Assembly (NCBI RefSeq): GCF_017813365.1
Contig: NZ_JAGIZA010000003.1
Coordinates: 1 to 64,000, forward strand
Length of the DNA stretch: 64,000 nucleotides
DNA from: Roseomonas indoligenes
Lineage (GTDB): Bacteria; Pseudomonadota; Alphaproteobacteria; Acetobacterales; Acetobacteraceae
Direction: 5' to 3'
Made by a program: the position numbers and the translations under genes. Numbering within the stretch: position 1 is the first letter of the stretch; each line of letters starts with the position of its first letter. Under the pieces are notes generated by a model. The model had not been told where the DNA came from and made no database searches. It saw nothing but the letters and a program-made list of their open reading frames with translations. Positions 8,260 through 15,503 of the stretch are shown here, piece by piece.

Positions 8260-9033
8260 TCAGAGGTCCTCCTGGAAGGTGATCTGCGCCTTGAAGACGC
8301 GGAGGTTCGGCTGCGCCGGCGCGGGCGGCGCGGTGAAGCGGCCGAACATCCCGTGGCGCAGGTCGTCGTTGAGCGGCGAGACGAAGCCCTGCCCCGTGGT
8401 GCCGAGGGCCAGTGCCACCTCATCCAGCATTAGAGCGTTCGCCGGGGTGAGCGTCGGCAGATCGAAGTTGAGGCTGCGGTAGACCGCGCCGCGCTGGGCG
8501 TTCAGCACGCCGGAGGCCGGCGCGCGCTCCACGGTCCCCGCGTCCCCGAAGCCTCGCCCCCAGCCGTAGCCGACGGCACGCGTCGTCACGAGCACATCGC
8601 CCGCCCAGATGCGGCCGAGCTGCAGGTAGGGATCGCCGGCGACCCCGCTGAAGAGGATGTTAACGTAGCGGGCTGACAGGGCCGCCGGCAGGAGGAGGCC
8701 CACGACGCCGCGGCGAAGGTCGAGAGACATCCCGCCCTGGTTCAGGATCTCGCTGTTTCCGGGGGCCACATTGCTGAGCCGGACCCGCCAGGCTGCGCCC
8801 GTCCCGGGCAGGACCCCATCCCGGGGCGCCCCCGCCGCGAAGAAGCGCAGCGGAACCTGCGCGCCGAAGTCGATGCCGACCGCATGGGTCACCGCCCCGC
8901 CTGTGTTGCTGCGCCACACCTCGCCGATCGTCGGCGTCAGGAGCGACTGCACGCCCAGGCCAGAGGCTTCCGAGGTCGCGGACAAGCTCACGCCCGCGAC
9001 CTCCGCCGCGTTGCGCCACGCGATCACCGCCAT
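8260..9033 (-). CDS. Phage tail protein, 257 aa
   Basis: Starts MAVIAWRNAAEVAGVSL and ends 1 base before the S74 fibre gene, so it is in the same operon. Beta-rich with no membrane segment or catalytic motif that I recognise. Its position between the truncated tail-tip gene and the fibre suggests a tail-tip or fibre-attachment protein. Confidence 0.5.
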   Translation of the reverse strand: MAVIAWRNAAEVAGVSLSATSEASGLGVQSLLTPTIGEVWRSNTGGAVTHAVGIDFGAQVPLRFFAAGAPRDGVLPGTGAAWRVRLSNVAPGNSEILNQGGMSLDLRRGVVGLLLPAALSARYVNILFSGVAGDPYLQLGRIWAGDVLVTTRAVGYGWGRGFGDAGTVERAPASGVLNAQRGAVYRSLNFDLPTLTPANALMLDEVALALGTTGQGFVSPLNDDLRHGMFGRFTAPPAPAQPNLRVFKAQITFQEDL

Positions 9034-9035
9034 AC

Positions 9036-9330
9036 TTACCCCCAGAGATCCAGCGTGAGGCGGTCGCCGCGGGCCGAGATGCCCCGTAGGATCAGCGTCC
9101 GCCCACCGCGTAGCGCCGCGATGCCCGGCCAGGTCAGCCGGACAGGCTGGCCAGGCTCCATCACCGACCAGAAGCGCCAGGCCTGGTCCGGGCGGATCGC
9201 CACCCGCCAGGACCGCCGCGCCGTGCCGTGCAGGTCCATGAGCCGCACCGCGAAAGCCTGCGCGTCCGTCACGTCATCGAAGGCGCTGGCCACCAGCGGG
9301 CCGTCCTGTGCGCCCGGATAGACGGGCACG
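9036..9330 (-). pseudogene. Tail protein gene, 3' remnant after a deletion
   Basis: Only the last roughly 95 codons read like a real protein (VYPGAQDGPLVASAFDDV ... ISARGDRLTLDLWG). Upstream of about 9330 this frame turns into Arg/Ser/Pro-rich nonsense lying antisense-free inside the terminase small-subunit reading frame. The 5' part of the gene is therefore missing, and the gene is joined out of frame to the terminase gene. Confidence 0.7.
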
Positions 9331-9534
9331 CTCCGTCGCCAGCGAGTGCTTGCTGTCCTTGGTGCCGGCGCGCCCCGCGGCCTGCTCCCGCAGATGGCGG
9401 ATATAGGCGAGGCGGCACTCCCCGAGATCCAGGGCGCCGCGCTTGCCCTGTGGCAGGACACCGCGCTTCTGCAGCTCGCGGACGCTCCGATCGGTCAGGT
9501 CGAGGTGCTCGGCGACTTCGAGGGCCGTGGCCAT
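9274..9534 (-). pseudogene. Terminase small subunit, truncated at a deletion scar
   Basis: Residues 1-72 match the Nu1-like small terminase pattern: winged-helix start (ATALEVAEHLDLTDRSVREL), the beta wing QKRGVLPQGKRGALDLG, then YIRHLREQAAG and LATERARL. After ERARL the frame changes to SGRTGRPAGGQRLR, which is the following tail gene read in the wrong frame. The normal C-terminal half, which binds the large subunit, is lost and no large-subunit gene follows. Prophage 1 can therefore not package DNA with its own machinery. Confidence 0.75.
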
Positions 9535-9671
9535 GAACCGGAACCCCCTCCCGACGGCGATTATCCTGAACCGGAACCCCCGATGGCCCTTTCGGCGGCT
9601 TCGGAGCCGCTGGAACGCGCATTTGTTCCAGGAAAGACAGGCATTCCCGCCAAACCGGAACCGGAACCCCC
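9534..9671. repeat. Three copies of AACCGGAACCCCC before the terminase gene
   Basis: The motif AACCGGAACCCCC lies at 9536-9548, 9569-9581 and 9659-9671, with one copy touching the terminase start codon. All three have the same orientation, about 33 and 90 bases apart. Repeats next to a small-terminase gene are typical of packaging-recognition sites; a late-gene control site is the alternative. Confidence 0.5.
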
Positions 9672-9759
9672 TATAGAGACCCTGCGCCTAGAGAATGCGT
9701 GCGCTCTCGCCACCCGTATACGTTGCAGGCCCCCAGGGGCCCCGTCGGGGTGAGGGGGT

Positions 9760-10080
9760 CTATCCCGCCTCGACCTGCACCCACCGGCAGTCGGCGCCGC
9801 TCTCTCGCGCCACCTCGAACCACGTGGTCCGGTCATCCGGCTCCAGGTTCCAGCCGACTGCACAGACGCTGACCCCTGCTCGCAGGATCTCGCGGGCCAT
9901 GGCGAAGGTGGTCAGCGTGACCAGCCATTCCTCGACGGGGTGCTGCAGCAGGCTCCGCACATGGTCCCGGGCGATCATCACCTGCCCGCGGTAGGCGACC
10001 AGCGCCTCGGCGATCAGGCTCTTCCCCGTGTCAGGGCCGCCAGCGATCACGGTCAGGACCGGCTTGATCATTGCACTCAC
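9760..10080 (-). CDS. Small P-loop NTPase/kinase-like protein
   Basis: A 106-residue protein with a Walker A motif GGPDTGKS around residues 14-21 and a D-hydrophobic pattern typical of small nucleoside or polynucleotide kinases (MIARDHVRSLL). Starts at GTG 10080 or ATG 10071. It is short for the fold, lacking an obvious lid domain. It sits alone between the late regulator and the terminase remnant; substrate unknown. Below it, 9672-9759 holds short GC hairpins (CCCCGACGGGG on the minus strand) that may end this transcript. Confidence 0.6.
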   Translation of the reverse strand: MSAMIKPVLTVIAGGPDTGKSLIAEALVAYRGQVMIARDHVRSLLQHPVEEWLVTLTTFAMAREILRAGVSVCAVGWNLEPDDRTTWFEVARESGADCRWVQVEAG

Positions 10081-10163
10081 ATTTGATGACGTTGATGCAA
10101 TGGCTCAAGCGCAAGCTATCGAGCCGCTCGAATTGTCGTGAGGCCAGGGACACTCCCACCAGC

Positions 10164-10445
10164 ATGGCGAAGTACTTCTTCGACGCATTCGACGGAGTGG
10201 AGCACCACAGAGATGAATACGGATCCGAGCTCGATAGCCGCGAAGCGGCGCGTCTAAGCGCCCAAACTAGGTTGGGCGATATGTCGAACCGGGCTCTCCC
10301 GGACGGGCACAGGCGCGAGTTCATCGTAGACGTTAGGGATGCCCTCGGGATTTTAATCTACACGTGCAGACTGTCGTTTGTCGGCCGCTGGCTCGACTAT
10401 ACGGTCCCACCTCTGAATAACCGCGCCGGAGCAACTGAAAAATAG
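10164..10445 (+). CDS. DUF6894-like protein
   Basis: A 93-residue protein. ATG 10164 gives the family start MAKYFFDAFDG, followed by the acidic turn, GSELDSREAARLSAQTRLG and FIVDVRDALG, which is the usual DUF6894 layout of many alphaproteobacterial proteins of unknown function. It is on the plus strand against the late operon and less GC-rich than its neighbours, so probably a host-type accessory gene carried by the phage. Confidence 0.65.
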   Translation: MAKYFFDAFDGVEHHRDEYGSELDSREAARLSAQTRLGDMSNRALPDGHRREFIVDVRDALGILIYTCRLSFVGRWLDYTVPPLNNRAGATEK

Positions 10446-10566
10446 GTCGCCGCTGGTGTCACCGATCCTGCCACTGGCGCGCCGGCAGGCTGCCCGTGTC
10501 ACGATCGGAGTGGGCCGCTTCGGCTCGGCATTGCACCTTCACCTCGAAGCGAAGATCGACGGAAAT

Positions 10567-10599
10567 GAAAAGCCCCGCTCGGCAAACTGCCTGCGGGGC
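10567..10599 (-). terminator. Rho-independent terminator
   Basis: On the minus strand GCCCCGC (10593-10599) pairs with GCGGGGC (10572-10578), with an inner GGCA/TGCC stem, followed by TTTT. It lies 50 bases past the end of the gene at 10653-11423 and ends the middle-gene transcript. Confidence 0.75.
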
Positions 10600-10652
10600 G
10601 CTGGACGCACGAATGGTGTTGCGAGAATAGGTAAGTTTTAGGCCCGCGCCCG

Positions 10653-11423
10653 TCAAGGCTTTTTGTCAGGGTCGAGCCGCCAATAGTCGGCCAGCTCGGC
10701 CGCGCCGTTCCGCAGCTTCTCCACCGCATTGAGGCCACCCGGGAATCGGTCACGCGCCACGTCCTCCACCACCGGGCGGACGCCCTGCGATAGATGGTCG
10801 GAGGCGTGGCAGAAGTCCGCCCAGGCCCTCGCCTGCGTGTCGGTCATCTCGCCATGGGCGCGGCCTCCGAACGACCGGCCGGTGCCCGGTGCGATGCCAG
10901 CGTGCGCATAGATCCAGGCCATCTTCTGCATCGCCTCCAGCCTCCGACCGCTGAGGATGCCCGCCCGGACGTAGTGGTCCAGCACTCCGTCGGGCACCAC
11001 CACCACCGCAACCCGCTCAAGGCACGGCGCGTCGGGATCATCGAGCACGTCCACCAGCCTCTCCTCTACCTTGGGCTGCCGCGCCAGCATGGCCGGTCCC
11101 TGCGCTCCTCGGTCCGCCACCGCCTCGGGCCGGAAGTCGCCGGCAGCAGCGCGGCGCGCCTGCTCCATGGCCGCGGCCGCACGCTGCGCCCGGGCGATGG
11201 CGTTCTCCCGCTCCCAATAGCCGCCGGCGATCATGAACATCCGCTGGAGGCGCCCATACTGGCCAATCCGGTCCGCCTCCTCCTCGAATGGGTCAGGCAG
11301 GATCTTGCGGCGGTGCTCGACGGTGGCGGGCGGGAACACTGGCTCCTGCTGCGTCCGCGCCTTCCCGCTCCGGCGCGACGCACGCGGCTCCTGAATCTCG
11401 ATGTGTGATCCAAGGAAGCTCAC
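10653..11423 (-). CDS. Phage hypothetical protein, possible late regulator
   Basis: A 256-residue soluble protein. The N-terminal third is basic and helical (TVEHRRKILPDPFEEEADRIG), the middle is Ala/Arg rich, and the C-terminal half is a more compact helical domain (GVLDHYVRAGILSGRRLEAM; HGEMTDTQARAWADFCHASDHL). Being the last gene of the middle operon just before the terminase, it occupies the place of an antiterminator or late activator; no family confirms this. A strong terminator follows it. Confidence 0.5.
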   Translation of the reverse strand: MSFLGSHIEIQEPRASRRSGKARTQQEPVFPPATVEHRRKILPDPFEEEADRIGQYGRLQRMFMIAGGYWERENAIARAQRAAAAMEQARRAAAGDFRPEAVADRGAQGPAMLARQPKVEERLVDVLDDPDAPCLERVAVVVVPDGVLDHYVRAGILSGRRLEAMQKMAWIYAHAGIAPGTGRSFGGRAHGEMTDTQARAWADFCHASDHLSQGVRPVVEDVARDRFPGGLNAVEKLRNGAAELADYWRLDPDKKP

Positions 11424-11653
11424 CGCTTGGTCTCCTCGGATCCCCGTTCAGCCTCGTCGTCCGGAGCGATCGGTATCGGGCGCCACTCCACCCGTTGCTG
11501 GCTCCACCCCATGCGGACGACGAACGCCTGCTCCAGAACCCCTCCTTTCCAGCGCAGATTTGGCGTGGCTTCCCAGATTTCGGTCGGCTCTCTTGGGACG
11601 AAGACCTCGTCACCCATACCGGTGACGTACCTGTCGAACACCTTCTGGGTCAT
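11420..11653 (-). CDS. Small phage protein, 77 aa
   Basis: ATG 11653 (MTQKVFDRYV) overlaps the preceding gene's stop as ATGA. It contains NLRWKGGVLEQAFVVRMGW. No family recognised; conserved tight coupling implies a translated gene. Confidence 0.5.
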   Translation of the reverse strand: MTQKVFDRYVTGMGDEVFVPREPTEIWEATPNLRWKGGVLEQAFVVRMGWSQQRVEWRPIPIAPDDEAERGSEETKR

Positions 11654-11832
11654 GGACGGGTCATCCCGAACAGAGACCGTTCCGCCAGGACGCTGAGGAA
11701 GCACCAAGGCAGGACGGCTAGCGACCACCACAGCGAACTGCCGCCGTCACGCATAAGACCGAGCAGCAGGCCCATGGCCGCGCAGTCGAGGATGTTGATC
11801 CGGGGCCACAGGACGTAGCGAAGGATGATCAT
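11650..11832 (-). CDS. Small membrane protein, 60 aa
   Basis: ATG 11832 overlaps the upstream stop as ATGA. Two hydrophobic segments (INILDCAAMGLLLGLM and WWSLAVLPWCFLSVLA) suggest an inner-membrane protein. Function unknown. Confidence 0.5.
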   Translation of the reverse strand: MIILRYVLWPRINILDCAAMGLLLGLMRDGGSSLWWSLAVLPWCFLSVLAERSLFGMTRP

Positions 11833-12053
11833 ACCCGCGCCTCCGGCGGCTCGGTGAGCGCCTTTTCCATTGCCCGCATCTCGTCGCCCCACTCGCGCTT
11901 GCCGAGAAAGGCTTCAGCCTTCAGCAGCGCCAGCAGGTTCACAGCGGCGTCGGCCAGCCGTTCGTACTCCCGGCGCACGCTGTCCCGCTGAACGCGGTAG
12001 AGGAACGCGCGGGCCTCGTAGCTCTCGCGGGGTAGGTCCGTTTTGGTGGTCAT
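11829..12053 (-). CDS. Small phage protein, 74 aa
   Basis: ATG 12053 (MTTKTDLPRESYEA) overlaps the upstream gene by 4 bases. Highly charged and helical (VRREYERLADAAVNLLALL). No family recognised. Confidence 0.5.
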   Translation of the reverse strand: MTTKTDLPRESYEARAFLYRVQRDSVRREYERLADAAVNLLALLKAEAFLGKREWGDEMRAMEKALTEPPEARV

Positions 12054-12181
12054 GGGCGGGGCTCCGAGCAGGAAGGGGCGAAGCCGTCCTGTACAGACCG
12101 GTACCACTGGCCTGCCTTCTCCGGCTCGAACACCACGGTCATTGCGACGATGAAGAGGAGGAGGGCGAACATCTCCTTCAT
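12050..12181 (-). CDS. Very small membrane protein, 43 aa
   Basis: ATG 12181 overlaps the upstream stop (ATGA). A single hydrophobic N-terminal segment (MFALLLFIVAMTVVF) is followed by a polar tail. Every gene from 11420 to 14930 is coupled this way, which supports this short frame. Confidence 0.5.
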   Translation of the reverse strand: MKEMFALLLFIVAMTVVFEPEKAGQWYRSVQDGFAPSCSEPRP

Positions 12182-12966
12182 CGACCGGGCGTCCCCAGGC
12201 CGTTCCGCTTTTCCAGTGCCTGCAGGCGCAGCGCAGCCGCAGCTGCCATCGGGCCACCCGCCGCCACCGTCTTGCGATACTCGATGGCGAGCAGGGCCGG
12301 CGCGACATAACGAGGCGACACTGGCCGCCCTTCCGATCCCGCCTCCAGCTCTTGGCGCTGCGCCGCCATGTCCTTGCGCCACTGGGTCAGCGTTGCCGCC
12401 ACCGCGTCGATCTCGCCCTGGGAGCGCGGCGTTCGGCCGGCGGGCTGCTCGGCCGCCAGCGCCACCGGCGCAGCGATCCGGTCCAGCGCGGCGATCTTTC
12501 CCCGGAGCCGCTGCTCGATCGGCTCCAGCACGGCCAGCACGTCGCCGGCGGCCGGGAAGAACCGCGTCTCCCCATAGAGCGCTCGGCGGCTCTCAGTGGT
12601 GAAGCACCCGGCCGGCAGGTGCCCGCAGTCCTGGGCGATGGCGTTGAGGCGCACCGTGAAGGCGTCCCGGTCCTGCGGGTTCCGGCAGCCCGCATTCACG
12701 GAGCCCAGCCAGGCGGCGAGCTGCGCCCGGGTGACAGGGGCGAGGAGCGCGCGGAACTGCTCGGCTGCCCACTCGGCCTCCTCCCGCTGGGCGGGGCTGA
12801 CACTGCGCGGGTCGAAGTGCCGGAGGGCACGGGCCTCTCGGTCGGTGTCGGAGAGCCGGGCCACATCCAGCGCCAAGTCCCGGCTCATGAGCGGCTCGCG
12901 CAGCTCGGTGGTGGTGGCCGTCGCGATCGACAGGGCGCCGGACTGGATGGGCGCGAGATCGTTCAT
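12178..12966 (-). CDS. Phage protein paired with the replication initiator
   Basis: A 262-residue helical protein starting MNDLAPIQSG. Motifs visible: DTDREARALRHFDP, EEAEWAAEQFRALL, LRGKIAALDRIAAP. It overlaps the DUF1376 replication gene by 4 bases in the position of lambda P or of a helicase loader, so a loader role is possible, but the sequence does not show an AAA+ domain. Confidence 0.5.
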   Translation of the reverse strand: MNDLAPIQSGALSIATATTTELREPLMSRDLALDVARLSDTDREARALRHFDPRSVSPAQREEAEWAAEQFRALLAPVTRAQLAAWLGSVNAGCRNPQDRDAFTVRLNAIAQDCGHLPAGCFTTESRRALYGETRFFPAAGDVLAVLEPIEQRLRGKIAALDRIAAPVALAAEQPAGRTPRSQGEIDAVAATLTQWRKDMAAQRQELEAGSEGRPVSPRYVAPALLAIEYRKTVAAGGPMAAAAALRLQALEKRNGLGTPGR

Positions 12967-13841
12967 GCGTTGACCACCTCCTCGAAAGCGCCGGGCTGGT
13001 TCATCCAGTCCAGCGGGTTGCGCTTGCCGGCACCCGCCGGGGATCCGGAGCCGATCGGAGCGCCGCCGCGGCGCCGGCCCGCCACCTCACGGCAGCGATT
13101 GTGGAAGGTCGCGGACCAGTCGAGCTTCAGGGCCTTGGAGCCCGGCAGGGCGCACCAGAAGTCGCGGAACTCCTCCGCCACCGCGTCGGGGTCGAGGCCG
13201 AGGCTTCGGGCGAAAGCGCGATCCGCGTCGCCGGGCTGCCAGTCCGTCGGGAGGCGCGTGCCGCGCGCCGGGCTCGCCGAACGAAGTGAGGTGCTTTGTC
13301 CCTGTCCCTGTCCCTGTCCCTTGGGATCGCCCCGGGCATCCCCATGGGGATCGTTCGGGGATGCTCCGGCGATCCCCGCAGGAGCCTGCTGGGGAGGCTT
13401 CGGGGATGCTCCGGGCATCCCGTCGGCATGGGTCGCCGCATCCCCACGCGATCCCCAGCGCTTCTCATTGGCACGCTTGCTGCGTTCCCGCTGGAGAACC
13501 CGGAAGGACCACGCCTCACGCGCCTTTTCGGCGATGACGGGATGGTAGAGGCGTCCGTCGCTACACCTGACCCAGCCGCGTAGTGCGACCTCTCTCACCT
13601 TGGCCCAGCGCGTGCCGGCACCGGACAGATGGGCGAGGATCCGCGGATCATCAGGTAAACTCGCCGCCGGCACCTGCAGCCATGCTTTGCACCACAGCAT
13701 GACAGCAGCTTTGAACTCCTCCCCCGTGGACAGCGCCACGAGGTCGCTATCGCCGAGACGCACCACGTCGAGAGGCATGAAGGGCAAGCCGCGCAGATCG
13801 CATTCTGCCGGCGTCATGGGGTCGGGTGGGGCCTGGCTCAT
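12963..13841 (-). CDS. DUF1376 phage replication initiation protein
   Basis: A 292-residue protein. Residues 15-110 fit DUF1376: LPFMPLDVVRLGDSDLVALS, then EEFKAAVMLWCKAWLQVP and SLPDDPRILAHLSG. A basic connector (RERSKRANEKRWG) leads to a Gly/Pro/Gln linker (GASPKPPQQAPAG, GQGQGQGQ) and a C-terminal domain (LPTDWQPGDADRAFARSLG ... FRDFWCALPGSKALKLDW). DUF1376 proteins occupy the place of lambda O in many alphaproteobacterial phages. The DNA of the linker holds an array of inverted repeats that may be the origin. Confidence 0.75.
   Translation of the reverse strand: MSQAPPDPMTPAECDLRGLPFMPLDVVRLGDSDLVALSTGEEFKAAVMLWCKAWLQVPAASLPDDPRILAHLSGAGTRWAKVREVALRGWVRCSDGRLYHPVIAEKAREAWSFRVLQRERSKRANEKRWGSRGDAATHADGMPGASPKPPQQAPAGIAGASPNDPHGDARGDPKGQGQGQGQSTSLRSASPARGTRLPTDWQPGDADRAFARSLGLDPDAVAEEFRDFWCALPGSKALKLDWSATFHNRCREVAGRRRGGAPIGSGSPAGAGKRNPLDWMNQPGAFEEVVNA
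13297..13456. repeat. Iteron-like inverted repeats inside the replication gene (candidate origin)
   Basis: Four copies of TCCCTG (13298-13321) are followed by several GGGAT...ATCCC inverted repeats: 13323-13342, the perfect palindrome ATCCCCATGGGGAT at 13338-13351, 13357-13377 (GGGGATGCTCCGGC core), 13402-13421 (GGGGATGCTCCGGG core) and a half pair at 13438-13456. Lambda-type phages keep their origin iterons inside the O gene, so the position fits. Confidence 0.55.
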
Positions 13842-14248
13842 GGCGCCACTGTCTCCTCTTCCCAGCCGCCGCCATCGCGTTGCGATCGGGGCAGGACGAT
13901 CTTGAAGACGAAGGGGAAGGCGCGCGCCGCCACCTTCATCTTGACCTTGGCGTCATCGGTGATGATTGGCCGCGCACCCTTCACGTCCCGCATCTCCAGC
14001 ACGCCGGAGGCAGGCAGGACGGCGAAGTCCACCGAGAGGTGGCAATCGTTCGCCAGACGCAGCTTGATGCCCTCGAACGACCACCACAGGACCTCGCCCG
14101 CGATGCGCTGCAGCTCGAGGTGCTGGGCGTACGAGGCCTCGGTCTTGTTCATCTCGCCGGCCGGCAGACGGCCGCGGGCCTGCATGCGCGAGACCGTCCC
14201 GACCTTCGCCTGAAGGCGAAGCAGATCAGCGGCGGACATGCGCTCCAT
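13838..14248 (-). CDS. DUF1064-like nuclease-fold protein
   Basis: A 136-residue protein starting at ATG 14248, overlapping the upstream TGA by one base. After a basic N-terminus it shows NKTEASYAQHLELQRIAGEV, then SVDFAVLPASG and LEMRDVKGARPI, matching the Asp ... Glu-x-x-Asp-Val-Lys pattern of the restriction-endonuclease-like fold of DUF1064. Members are phage proteins next to replication genes and may resolve or nick branched DNA; activity is inferred from the fold. Confidence 0.65.
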   Translation of the reverse strand: MERMSAADLLRLQAKVGTVSRMQARGRLPAGEMNKTEASYAQHLELQRIAGEVLWWSFEGIKLRLANDCHLSVDFAVLPASGVLEMRDVKGARPIITDDAKVKMKVAARAFPFVFKIVLPRSQRDGGGWEEETVAP

Positions 14249-14727
14249 CAGGCGGCGGTTCCAGCAGCCAGGCGCGCAGCACGGATGGCCGCAGCCCCCT
14301 CGCCCGCGACCCGCTGCACGTCCAGCATCTCGGCCTCGAGGCGCGCGCTGTCCTGTGCGCACAGGTGACCGTCAGCCAGTCCGAGCGCGGCGGCCTGCAC
14401 GACCTCGGCAGCCTCTTTCGCCACCGCGGCCACGTGCTGCATTGCCTCGCCGCTCGCCACGGCGGAGAGACGCTCAATCCGGTACCCGCAGCGCCGTGCG
14501 ACCTCCTCCAGCAGCTGCGGGTTGCCGGTCGCTTCGGTCAGGCAAATCAGCACGTCCAGCGGCATGAACTGGTCGTGGTTCAGGTTCTGGTAGGCGCCGA
14601 ACTGCGTCTTCCCCACGCGGATCCCGTGGCAGGAGGCCGAGGCCTCCACGCCGCCGGCGTCCGCGATAAGGCCGCGGCTGAGGTGCTTCAGCTTCTTCTC
14701 GAGGTCGGAGAGCGGGCGGTCGCTCAT
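14248..14727 (-). CDS. Phage regulatory protein CII/CP76 family
   Basis: A 159-residue protein. The segment GGVEASASCHGIRVG, FGAYQNLNHDQFMPLDVLI, LTEATGNPQLLEEVARRCGY has the CP76 (PF06892-type) layout found in phage CII-like regulators: a helix-turn-helix for short operators followed by a hydrophobic PLDV block. The C-terminal half is an Ala-rich helix, probably for oligomerisation. It lies two genes after Cro, as CII does. Confidence 0.7.
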   Translation of the reverse strand: MSDRPLSDLEKKLKHLSRGLIADAGGVEASASCHGIRVGKTQFGAYQNLNHDQFMPLDVLICLTEATGNPQLLEEVARRCGYRIERLSAVASGEAMQHVAAVAKEAAEVVQAAALGLADGHLCAQDSARLEAEMLDVQRVAGEGAAAIRAARLAAGTAA

Positions 14728-14930
14728 GCGGAAGGGTTCCGGATGACGGGGGTGGAGCCGCAGGGCAGGGTCTCGGCATGGGACCCCATCGAGACAGGCA
14801 CCGCGCCGGCGGCGCGACAGGAGGCCGGCGGCATCATTGCCGTGCCGGGCGCAGGCAGGCCGATCTGCTCCATCAGGCGATCCATGGCGTCGGGCCAGCG
14901 ATCGGGACGGCCGTACTCAGCGGCGGTCAT
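14724..14930 (-). CDS. Small phage protein, 68 aa
   Basis: Starts MTAAEYGRPDRWPDAMDRLM and overlaps the CII-type gene by 4 bases. A helical start is followed by a Pro/Ala/Cys-rich tail. No family recognised. Confidence 0.4.
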   Translation of the reverse strand: MTAAEYGRPDRWPDAMDRLMEQIGLPAPGTAMMPPASCRAAGAVPVSMGSHAETLPCGSTPVIRNPSA

Positions 14931-15194
14931 TCAGGCGTCCTCCTGCTGCTCGGCGCGCATGTCCGTGGTGAAGGCCCGGCGGCGATGCGCCTCGCACCAG
15001 GAGCAGGCGGGCACCGCCGGCGCGCCGCACTTCCGGGCGTCGCGCTTCGGGTCGCCATCGATCCACTGGCAGACCCGCGCGGCGGTGGCGCCGGCGACTG
15101 TGCGGGCCAGGGCGGGCATGGCCGGAGCATTGCGGAGCAGCGCGCGCTGGCCGCCCTCGAGGCGCCCGGCGGGCGTGAAGCTGGCGTGGCTCAT
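14931..15194 (-). CDS. GcrA C-terminal-like protein (second half of a split gene)
   Basis: An 87-residue protein whose core CQWIDGDPKRDARKCGAPAV followed by CSWCEAHRRRAF matches the Cys-rich C-terminal motif of the alphaproteobacterial regulator GcrA (C-x-W-x-x-GDP ... CG ... C-x-x-H). It starts at the ATG immediately after the amber stop of the gene at 15195-15503 and is in the same reading frame, so the two may be one GcrA-like gene broken by TAG. Confidence 0.6.
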   Translation of the reverse strand: MSHASFTPAGRLEGGQRALLRNAPAMPALARTVAGATAARVCQWIDGDPKRDARKCGAPAVPACSWCEAHRRRAFTTDMRAEQQEDA

Positions 15195-15503
15195 CTACGC
15201 GGGCTCCATGGCTGCGGACCGGACGGCGGGACGCGGCAGACGGCGCACGGCGCGCGCATCGCCACGCAGGCGGGCGCGACGCACTACGGCGAGGACGGCG
15301 TTGCGCGTGACGGACATGCTGGCGGCGATCTCGCCGGCGGTGGGCTGCATCTCGCTGGCCCAGGCGTCCAGGATCGCGGCGTTCCGCGCGACGTCCTCCA
15401 CCGGGAGACGATGCAGACGAAGGTGCTGGGGCCACTCGGCCTTCACTGCCGAGCGAAGGTAAGCCCGAAGTGGGGCCTGGTAGGACTGAGCGGGTGCCGA
15501 CAT
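15195..15503 (-). CDS. GcrA-like HTH protein (first half of a split gene)
   Basis: A 102-residue protein starting MSAPAQSYQAPLRAYL at 15503, overlapping the Cro gene's stop by one base. Near the C-terminus, TAGEIAASMSVTRNAVLAVV followed by RRARL closely matches the GcrA helix-turn-helix (IA..L..TRNAVIGK..RL). It ends in TAG, directly followed in frame by ATG of the next gene. GcrA binds sigma-70 RNA polymerase and methylated promoters; a phage version could redirect host transcription. Confidence 0.6.
   Translation of the reverse strand: MSAPAQSYQAPLRAYLRSAVKAEWPQHLRLHRLPVEDVARNAAILDAWASEMQPTAGEIAASMSVTRNAVLAVVRRARLRGDARAVRRLPRPAVRSAAMEPA

Noticed and set aside
13298-13321. TCCCTG repeats taken as a possible CRISPR array
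   Set aside because: Units are six bases with no spacers and are in frame inside the replication gene (coding for GQGQ), so they are a coding microsatellite next to the inverted repeats.
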